NCBI RefSeq assembly: GCF_009649955.1
Contig: NZ_CP045875.1
Span: 2,758,501-2,822,500, forward strand
DNA: 64,000 nt
Direction: 5' to 3'
From: Heliorestis convoluta
Lineage (GTDB): Bacteria > Bacillota > Desulfitobacteriia > Heliobacteriales > Heliobacteriaceae
Below the pieces are notes generated by a model, which worked only from the letters and a program-made list of their open reading frames with translations, was not told where the DNA came from and ran no database searches. The first letter of the stretch is position 1; the number at the start of each line of letters is the position of its first letter. Of this stretch, positions 57,622-64,000 are shown piece after piece. A program made the position numbers and the translations under genes.

Positions 57622-57737
57622 CGTCCTGTCTCCTTCCTTCCTTTGTTGTCTTTAGTATGGAATTTTCTCAGGCAAGCTATGTCTTGGAAAAGTTACTTTC
57701 AGCGCCTCTTCTGTCTCTTATCTTGCAAAAATAAATA

Positions 57738-57759
57738 GACTCAGCCAATTGACTGAGTC
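57738..57759 (-). terminator. Terminator of the his operon
   Basis: GACTCAG pairs with CTGAGTC over an 8-nt loop; T-rich tail on the minus strand, 65 bp after hisIE. Confidence 0.55.
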
Positions 57760-57823
57760 CTTGAAAAATGATGCTCTATATTTTTTGTATCTGCTGCCAT
57801 AGGATGGCTTTGGTACACCAACG

Positions 57824-58534
57824 CTACCTTCTTTTATCTAGCTCTTGGGCCAGATCAGAAAGCTCGATGTTATGCTCTCGTAGCAATACGAGAAGGTGAT
57901 AGAGGAAATCACAACTTTCATAGATGATTTCTTCATTCGCATGGTTCTTGGAAGCTATTATGACTTCTGCGGCTTCTTCACCGATTTTTTTTAAGATCTT
58001 GTCTTGGCCTTTGGTGAACAAGTAGGTGGTATAAGATCCTTCAGGCATTTCTTTTTGGCGATCTGCAATGACTTGGCTCAGTCCTGTAAGTACCAAACCA
58101 ATATCACGCTTTTCTTTGTTCTTTTCTCTATCGATAGAGTCGATACTTTTCTCTGCTTCTAGATCTTGATTCTTTCTGTCCCCTTCTTGTGCCTCGAGGT
58201 CCGGGCTTCGGAAGCAAGAGCGCAAGCCTTCATGGCAAGCAACACCGACTTGCTCTACTTGAAAAAGCAATGCATCGCCGTCACAATCAATTTCCAGATC
58301 TTTTACGTACTGCACATGACCGGATGTTTCACCTTTGTGCCATAGAGTCTGTCGGCTGCGGCTGTAGAAGTAGGTTTGCCCTGTTTCAATCGTCTTGGCT
58401 AAAGATTCTCGATTCATATAGGCAACCATTAGGACTCTACCATCACGATAGTCTTGAATGATTGCCGTAACGAGTCCTTGGGGGTCATACTTTACCTTAT
58501 CTATCAGATCGTTGCTTATGTTTAACGATGCCAT
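57824..58534 (-). CDS. hisI: Bifunctional phosphoribosyl-AMP cyclohydrolase / phosphoribosyl-ATP pyrophosphatase
   Basis: HisIE fusion, steps 2 and 3 of histidine synthesis. The HisI domain (1-110) has [18 protein letters not shown] and the zinc site ending GLRSCF. The HisE domain (about 150-236) has [20 protein letters not shown] and the E-x-x-D motif in [11 protein letters not shown] highly charged 35-residue linker (112-148, D, E, K, R) joins them; it is longer than usual. Overlaps hisF by 13 bp; last gene of the operon. Confidence 0.95.
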   Translation of the reverse strand: MASLNISNDLIDKVKYDPQGLVTAIIQDYRDGRVLMVAYMNRESLAKTIETGQTYFYSRSRQTLWHKGETSGHVQYVKDLEIDCDGDALLFQVEQVGVACHEGLRSCFRSPDLEAQEGDRKNQDLEAEKSIDSIDREKNKEKRDIGLVLTGLSQVIADRQKEMPEGSYTTYLFTKGQDKILKKIGEEAAEVIIASKNHANEEIIYESCDFLYHLLVLLREHNIELSDLAQELDKRR

Positions 58535-59307
58535 CGCCGTACAGGCACTCCTCTCTCCTCTAAGAAGGCCTTCGTTTCTCGGATGGTATATTCTTTGTAA
58601 TGATAAATTGAAGCGGCCAGGGCTGCATCGGCCTTTCCTGCGGTAAGTCCCTCATAGATATGTTCCAGGTTGCCAACGCCACCGGAAGCAATGACGGGAA
58701 TGGACAAGGCTTCACTGATAGCAGACGTTAAGGGAATATCATAGCCATCTTTGGTACCATCACAGTCCATGCTCGTTAGGAGGATTTCTCCGGCTCCTAG
58801 TCCTTCTACTTTTTTGGCCCATTCGATGACATCCATGCCTGTTGGTGTCCGTCCACCATGAATGTACACTTCCCAGGCTTCTAAAGATTCTCCTTGTTCG
58901 TTGCGACGTCGTCTGGCGTCAATGGCAACGACAATGCATTGAGAGCCAAACTTTTTGGCACCTTCTGCAATTAAGTCCGGCGTTTGTACTGCCGAGGTGT
59001 TAAGAGAAACTTTATCAGCCCCTGCTTTCAGCATTTCTCGAATATCCTCAACGGTACGCAAGCCTCCACCCACGGTAAAAGGAATAAAAACTTCTTCTGC
59101 AGTACGACGAACCACATCGAGCATGATGGCACGATTGTCGGAAGAAGCGGTGATGTCAAGAAAAACCAGTTCATCAGCGCCTTCTCGATCATAGGTTGCT
59201 GCCAGTTCTACAGGATCACCGGCATCACGAAGGTTAACAAAGTTGGTTCCTTTAACGACACGGCCCCCGTGAACATCGAGACAGGGAATGATCCGCTTCG
59301 TTAGCAT
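58522..59307 (-). CDS. hisF: Imidazole glycerol phosphate synthase subunit HisF
   Basis: A 261-residue TIM barrel that joins PRFAR and ammonia to give IGP and AICAR. Catalytic Asp in [13 protein letters not shown] (Asp11) and VVAIDARR (Asp130), plus phosphate-binding ASGGVGN. Overlaps hisA by 7 bp. Confidence 0.97.
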   Translation of the reverse strand: MLTKRIIPCLDVHGGRVVKGTNFVNLRDAGDPVELAATYDREGADELVFLDITASSDNRAIMLDVVRRTAEEVFIPFTVGGGLRTVEDIREMLKAGADKVSLNTSAVQTPDLIAEGAKKFGSQCIVVAIDARRRRNEQGESLEAWEVYIHGGRTPTGMDVIEWAKKVEGLGAGEILLTSMDCDGTKDGYDIPLTSAISEALSIPVIASGGVGNLEHIYEGLTAGKADAALAASIYHYKEYTIRETKAFLEERGVPVRRWHR

Positions 59308-60053
59308 ACATCTTCCCTCCCGGCTGTTGCCGAGCGGGCCAATGCAATCGCTTCTGGAAGATCAATGGAACCTGTATAGATCGATTTTCCTAGAATCACA
59401 CCTTCTATGCCTTCGGTGTATAAGTCAGCAGCTGCTTTCACATCGTCAATGGTAGCAAAGCCGCCAGAAGCAATGAACTTTAAGCCTGTTTTTCTAGCTA
59501 GATCGGCTGTTGCTTTCAAGTTCGGACCTGCCATGGTGCCGTCTTTGGAAATGTCCGTATAGATCACTCGTTTGGCTCCAAGCTTTTTCATTTCTACAGC
59601 CAACTCTAAAGCTGTTATTTCAGATGTGCCTGCCCAACCGTCTGTAGCTACCCAGCCATCGCGAGCGTCCAAGCCAAGGACAATGCGAGAACCGTACTTT
59701 TCACAAGCTGTGGCAAAAAGATCAGGATTTTTTATCGCCACGGTGCCGAGGATTACACGAGAAACGCCTAGACTCAAGTATTTATCAACAGTGGCCATGT
59801 CACGAATGCCGCCACCAATTTGAACAGCCACTGTTACAGCGTCTAATATGTCTTTGATCGCATCAAGGTTTTGCGGGACTCCTTCAAAAGCCCCATCGAG
59901 ATCGACAAGGTGAATCATCTGCGCACCTTGTGCCTGCCAAGCCAAGGCTTGTGCTACAGGATCGTCATTGTATACAGTTGCTTCACTCATTCGCCCCTGG
60001 TAGAGACGGACACAACGGCCTTCTTTTAAATCAATCGCTGGAAAAATTAACAT
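59301..60053 (-). CDS. hisA: Phosphoribosyl-formimino-AICAR ribotide isomerase
   Basis: 250 residues, (beta/alpha)8 isomerase paralogous to HisF. Asp8 in [13 protein letters not shown] and Asp in [15 protein letters not shown]; phosphate loops VQIGGGIRD and [10 protein letters not shown]. Overlaps hisH by 7 bp and hisF by 7 bp. Confidence 0.97.
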   Translation of the reverse strand: MLIFPAIDLKEGRCVRLYQGRMSEATVYNDDPVAQALAWQAQGAQMIHLVDLDGAFEGVPQNLDAIKDILDAVTVAVQIGGGIRDMATVDKYLSLGVSRVILGTVAIKNPDLFATACEKYGSRIVLGLDARDGWVATDGWAGTSEITALELAVEMKKLGAKRVIYTDISKDGTMAGPNLKATADLARKTGLKFIASGGFATIDDVKAAADLYTEGIEGVILGKSIYTGSIDLPEAIALARSATAGREDVC

Positions 60054-60658
60054 TTCTCTACCTGCTTTCCAAAGTTCTCTAAAATTTTAAGACCTAGATC
60101 GCTTGATTTTTCAGGGTGGAATTGTGCTCCTACTAGGCGATCGCGACCTGCAATCGCGCAAAAATCAAAGCCATAACCAGCCGTTGCAATAATTAAAGAA
60201 TCATCAGCCGGCTCAACGTAGTAGGAATGAACAAAGTAAAATTCAGACTGCGAAGGCACCCCTTCTAGCAAAGCATTTTTTTGTCGAATTGTCAATTGGT
60301 TCCATCCCATGTGAGGCACTTTGAAACCTGCTGGCAAGCGCCGAACTTTCCCGGGGAAAATGCCCAAACCTCGATGGCAGCCTCCTTCTTCGCTTTCTTC
60401 AAACATCAGTTGATAACCAAGGCAAATGCCGAGAAAAGGCTTTCCTTGCTCGATCACCTGATAGATAGCGTCGATAAGATTGCTTTTGCGCAGATTGTCC
60501 ATGGCGTCGGCGAAAGCGCCTACGCCTGGGAGAATAACGCCTTTGGCTTTGAGCACTTCTTCAGGGTCACTGGTAATATAGGCTTCATATCCTACTTTCT
60601 CCAGGCCTTTTTGGACACTTCGCAAGTTCCCCATACCGTAGTCTATAATCGCGATCAT
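60047..60658 (-). CDS. hisH: Imidazole glycerol phosphate synthase subunit HisH
   Basis: A glutamine amidotransferase that feeds ammonia to HisF. Catalytic Cys in FLGICLGYQLMFE, and His-Glu in QFHPEKSSD. Start ATG 60658 (203 aa), eleven bases after GGGAGG; the upstream extension to 60724 has no counterpart in the family. Confidence 0.95.
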   Translation of the reverse strand: MIAIIDYGMGNLRSVQKGLEKVGYEAYITSDPEEVLKAKGVILPGVGAFADAMDNLRKSNLIDAIYQVIEQGKPFLGICLGYQLMFEESEEGGCHRGLGIFPGKVRRLPAGFKVPHMGWNQLTIRQKNALLEGVPSQSEFYFVHSYYVEPADDSLIIATAGYGFDFCAIAGRDRLVGAQFHPEKSSDLGLKILENFGKQVEKC

Positions 60659-60743
60659 TGTAGCTTCCGCCTCCCTGGTTCGTTCCGAAAGTAGAATAGA
60701 CTGCCCCATCCTGTGTAAGGGCAAGTAGCAAGAAGTGCTTCGG

Positions 60744-61352
60744 TTATAACACTTCTTTAGTAGAAGGAATTTGCCCCGCTGTCCGAGGATCTATAGCAAC
60801 AGCCTGCTTGAGGGCTCGTCCCAACCCTTTGAAGATGGCTTCAATAATATGATGTCCGTTTCCGCCTTCTAGGAGGTGGATGTGTAAGTTCATAAAGCTG
60901 TGATTGACAAAACCTCGGAAGAACTCTTCAACCAACTCTGTTTCTAAAGCGCCCACTCGTTCTACAGGGAGAGTTACTTTATAGACAAGAAATGGGCGAC
61001 CGCTAAGGTCAAGACAGACTCGAAGGAGCGTTTCGTCCATGGGAACGTAGGCGTGGCCATAGCGGGTAATGCCTTTTTTATCTCCCAATGCTTGTTGCAA
61101 GACTGTGCCTAGGCAGATACCTAGATCTTCTACAGTGTGATGGTTGTCTACCTCTAGATCACCTTGGCAAGTTAGGGTAAGGTCGAGTTGACCGTGCCTA
61201 GCCAGCAAAGTGAACATGTGATCGAGAAAACCGATGCCTGTCTTGCCTTCGTAGCGACCTGTGCCGTCAAGGTTTAATTCCATTGTTATGTCGGTTTCAG
61301 CTGTCTTTCTAGCGATGGTAGCTTTTCTGTTATCTCTCTCTACAAGGTTCAC
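60744..61352 (-). CDS. hisB: Imidazoleglycerol-phosphate dehydratase
   Basis: 202 residues. Metal-binding IGFLDHMFTLLARHG and DNHHTVEDLGI, and the duplicated EAIFKGLGRALKQA region. GTG 61352 overlaps the hisC stop as GTGA, with GAGGTGG upstream, so it is preferred over GTG 61361. Monofunctional, as expected in Firmicutes. Confidence 0.96.
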   Translation of the reverse strand: MNLVERDNRKATIARKTAETDITMELNLDGTGRYEGKTGIGFLDHMFTLLARHGQLDLTLTCQGDLEVDNHHTVEDLGICLGTVLQQALGDKKGITRYGHAYVPMDETLLRVCLDLSGRPFLVYKVTLPVERVGALETELVEEFFRGFVNHSFMNLHIHLLEGGNGHHIIEAIFKGLGRALKQAVAIDPRTAGQIPSTKEVL

Positions 61353-62476
61353 AGGGTCCACCTCTTTTGTTCCGGATCGTAGAGGGACTCTAAAGCAGCG
61401 ATAAGTTGATCGTTTTCTTTTTCTTGGCCCACAGTAATGCGTAAGGTGCCATTCAGGCCCGGTCCGCCGCCGAGCTTGCGAACGAGAAGGGCACGGTCTA
61501 GAAGAGCTTGATGGATTTTTGTAGTTATTGCCATTTGTTCTTCTTCTGTCTCACCATAGGGACGGAGGAAGATGTAGTTGGCGTCTGTAGGATAGACTTG
61601 CCAAGAAAAGGGTTTGAGCCGTGGCAGAAGCTTTTCTCGTTCCGCAAGGATGGTATCGATTTGTTCTTGAAAAGCTTCTCTTTCTTCTAAGGCGATGCAG
61701 GCTGCTCGCTGAGAGAAGGCGTTCACGTTAAAAGGCTGGCGCACTTTGTGCATTTCTTGAATGATTTCTTGCGACGCCATAGTATATCCGACCCGCAAGC
61801 CTGCCAATCCAAAGGCTTTGGAAAAGGTGCGTAAAATTATAAGGTTCGGGAATTCCTGTAGCCGTGCTGCCATACTTTTGCCGGCAAATTCGTAGTAAGC
61901 TTCGTCGACAATGACGATTTTGTCCGTTCCTTCTAAGACAGCGATAATGTCTTCTTCTGAAAAGCAGTTGCCTGTGGGGTTGTTCGGGTTGCAGATCACG
62001 ATAACTCTCGATTCTTCCTTGGCAGCCGCGGCTAGCAGCCCCGGTACGTCCAATCGATAGGTTCCTTTCTCTTCGAGAAGAGGTACATCGATAACTTTTC
62101 CACCAACATAACGGGTGGCCATGCCGTACATGACAAAAGTGGGATGGGAAATAACAGTGGCCAAGCCAGGCCCACCAAAGGTGAGTAGAATCAATTGGAT
62201 CGCTTCATCGGAACCATTAGAGATAAGAATTTCTTCGGTGGAGCGACCTGTGTAGAGGCTGAGCGCATGACGTAGTTCTTTGGCTTCTGAATCGGGGTAG
62301 CGAGTAAAGGGATAGGTGGCGATTTCTGATTGTACGCGTTGAACATAGGATTGGGGCCAAGGGAAGGGATTTTCGTTGGCGTCAATTTTTACACCCTCTG
62401 GATATACCTTGGCTTGATACGGTACCATATCTCGAATATCTTGTCGAGCCCATGTAAGAGGGCTTTTCCTCTCCAC
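61349..62476 (-). CDS. hisC: Histidinol-phosphate aminotransferase
   Basis: A 375-residue fold-type I PLP enzyme. DANENPFPWP at the N-terminus, VIVDEAYYEF, and the PLP lysine in RTFSKAFGLAGLRVGY. Translationally coupled to hisB by a 4-bp overlap. Confidence 0.96.
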   Translation of the reverse strand: MERKSPLTWARQDIRDMVPYQAKVYPEGVKIDANENPFPWPQSYVQRVQSEIATYPFTRYPDSEAKELRHALSLYTGRSTEEILISNGSDEAIQLILLTFGGPGLATVISHPTFVMYGMATRYVGGKVIDVPLLEEKGTYRLDVPGLLAAAAKEESRVIVICNPNNPTGNCFSEEDIIAVLEGTDKIVIVDEAYYEFAGKSMAARLQEFPNLIILRTFSKAFGLAGLRVGYTMASQEIIQEMHKVRQPFNVNAFSQRAACIALEEREAFQEQIDTILAEREKLLPRLKPFSWQVYPTDANYIFLRPYGETEEEQMAITTKIHQALLDRALLVRKLGGGPGLNGTLRITVGQEKENDQLIAALESLYDPEQKRWTL

Positions 62477-62533
62477 TGGAACAATCCCTTCTTTCTTTTT
62501 GTGGCTTTTGTTGCGATTGATGGAAGCGGGTTT

Positions 62534-63815
62534 TTATTTCTTTTTCAAGCGTACTTGAATGGCATTGGCGTGAGCGTCTAGCCCTTCAACGGTGGCTAAG
62601 GCTATGATATCGTCGGCTGTTTTGGCAAAGCGCTCTTGAGAGTAGGCAATGACACTTGTTTTTTTCATAAAGGTGTCTACGTTTAAGGGAGAATAGAAAC
62701 GAGCCGTGCCGCCTGTTGGTAAGACGTGGTTCGGTCCTGCGTAGTAGTCACCGACTGGTTCGGGTGAGTAAGGACCTACGAAGATGGCGCCGGCGTGGGT
62801 AAGTTTGCCGAGCAAAGCAAAAGGTTCTTGTGTTAATACTTCTAAGTGTTCTGGTGCATAGAGGTTGGAGACTTTACAAGCTTCCTCTAAATCTTTTACG
62901 ATGATCACGGCGCCGTTGTCCCGTAAAGCCTGTACCATCACGTCTTGGCGTGACAAGGTGGCGAGTTGCTCTTCGATTTCTCTTTCAACGGCTTGAGCTA
63001 ACTCTTGAGATGGTGTCACTAAAATGGCCGCAGCTCGAACGTCATGCTCGACTTGCGACAAAAAGTCTGCTGCTACATAAGCCGGTGAGGCTGTTTCATC
63101 TGCTATGACAAGAATTTCCGAAGGGCCTGCTAACATGTCAATGTCAACAGTGCCATAGACTTGCTTCTTAGCAATGGTTACATAAATGTTGCCAGGACCC
63201 GTAATCTTATCGACAGCTTTTACGCCTACGCCATAGGCGAGGGCCGCCACGGCTTGGGCGCCTCCCATACGATAGATTTCTGTAACGCCTGATTCAGCCG
63301 CTGCGACAAGGGTGTAGGGGTTGATAGAACCATCTTTTCCAGGTGGTGTCGCCATGACTATGCTTTTTACACCGGCAACTTGAGCCGGTATGGCGTTCAT
63401 TAGCACCGAGGATGGGTAGGAAGCAAGGCCACCGGAACATATATGCCGACACGATCGAGGGGACGAATCAGTTGTCCCAAAATCGTCCCGTCCCTTTCTG
63501 GTTCCATCCAGGAAGGGCGCATTTGTTTTTCGTGATATTTTTTTATGTTGACCAATGCGCGGCGCAAAGCTTCTAAAACGGTAGGGTCCACTTTCTGGTA
63601 GGCTTCTTCAATTTCTTGCTCTGAAATGGCAAAGTTGGCTTCCGTAACGGTGGCGCCATCAAAGCGTTGTGTATAAGCAAAAAGCGCTTCCGTGCCTTCC
63701 CTACGAACTGTTTCGAGAATTTGAGCGACCTGAGAAGCAACGGGGCCTTCATCAAGATTTTTTTCTGCAGCAGCTGATCGGCTTCTGCAGAAGGATAGGC
63801 GATTCGGCGTATCAT
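62534..63815 (-). pseudogene. hisD: Histidinol dehydrogenase, two single-base deletions
   Basis: All parts of HisD are present but in three frames. From ATG 63815 the frame is correct to LLQK; adding one A to the A7 run (63764-63758) restores NLDEGPVASQVAQ. Near 63433 adding one G restores [14 protein letters not shown], leading into the long C-terminal frame ([29 protein letters not shown]). The repaired protein is 427 aa, full length. Both lesions fall in homopolymers, so assembly error is as likely as inactivation in a complete operon. Its ATG abuts the hisG stop. Confidence 0.9.
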
Positions 63816-64000
63816 TTACGAACGGACCTCCTTATCTTTGACGATACTGCGCACACAGTCGACGAGAGGTTGTATTTTTTGGTGTTTCAATCGATAGGCT
63901 ACGCGGTTGGCTACAAGGCGAGCAGTGGCACCAAAAATATCTTCAATTGCGACGAGTTGATTCTCTCGTAAAGTCCGTCCTGTCGATACAATATCTACGA
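63816..64000 (-). CDS. hisG: ATP phosphoribosyltransferase, C-terminal part (cut by window)
   Basis: The last 60 residues of HisG are visible: VDIVSTGRTLRENQL, the catalytic-domain end that binds PRPP, then IEDIFGATARLVANRV, ending at TAA 63818-63816. The first enzyme of histidine synthesis. It appears to be the short form, which needs HisZ; hisZ is not in the window. First visible gene of the his operon. Confidence 0.93.
   Translation of the reverse strand, partial: VDIVSTGRTLRENQLVAIEDIFGATARLVANRVAYRLKHQKIQPLVDCVRSIVKDKEVRS

Overview
The window looks like chromosome from a low-to-moderate G+C endospore-lineage Firmicute of the Clostridia. A heliobacterium-like organism (Heliobacteriaceae, perhaps an alkaliphile such as Heliorestis) is my best guess. 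It rests on a small 2x[4Fe-4S] ferredoxin resembling heliobacterial PshB, a pcrA-ligA-gatCAB neighbourhood, and compatible-solute genes (ablAB and an opuC-type ABC transporter). I cannot verify the taxon. Nearly all genes lie on the minus strand.

Layout. 1-2.6 kb is decayed mobile DNA: a DnaC-like helicase loader, an orphan small gene, a broken helix-turn-helix gene, an iteron-like repeat cluster and an ORF remnant. 2.7-14.7 kb holds metabolic and surface genes: a copper-amine-oxidase-N domain protein with a 15-bp tandem repeat, a YgjP-type metallopeptidase, a ferredoxin too short for ordinary ORF calling, a DUF418 membrane protein, a methyltransferase, a YcdB-like secreted protein, a PAS histidine kinase, an SLH/GH18 protein, and ablA-ablB. 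14.9-15.6 kb has two decayed fragments, probably of Rpn/PD-(D/E)XK transposase-type genes.

16.1-34.6 kb is one large CRISPR-Cas island, all on the minus strand except for a small RNA. A complete type I-D operon (cas3', cas10d, a separate cas11d, csc2, csc1, cas6d, cas4, frameshifted cas1, cas2) runs into a leader and a 30-repeat array. Behind the array lies a second, type I-A-like effector operon (cas8a, cas7, cas5, a second unrelated cas6, and a degenerate csa1) with its own consensus promoter but no Cas3 helicase or HD nuclease. Divergent from the I-D operon there is a promoter, two degenerate CRISPR repeats with preserved hairpins, a 24-26-nt pseudo-spacer and a terminator. The pseudo-spacer matches 18 of 24 bases immediately upstream of the -35 box of the cas3 promoter, next to a GTG PAM, and several mismatches fall on the flipped-out 6th, 12th and 18th positions. 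I read this as a cas-autoregulating guide RNA (CreR-like) for a type I-D system. It is the most interesting object in the window.

34.7-37.5 kb is opuCA-CB-CC (osmoprotectant uptake). 37.8 kb holds a 107-bp structured inverted-repeat element. 37.9-49.9 kb is pcrA-ligA-ade-orphan(762 aa)-gatC-gatA-gatB. 50-57.6 kb has a bacitracin/NosY-like ABC exporter with a membrane-anchored DUF4367-like protein, an MFS transporter, a ferritin-like protein, a YhcC-type radical SAM protein and small proteins. 57.8-64 kb is a his operon (hisG-D-C-B-H-A-F-IE), with hisG cut by the window edge and hisD carrying two single-base deletions. The single-base indels in cas1 and hisD all fall in homopolymers, so assembly error must be considered alongside real decay.
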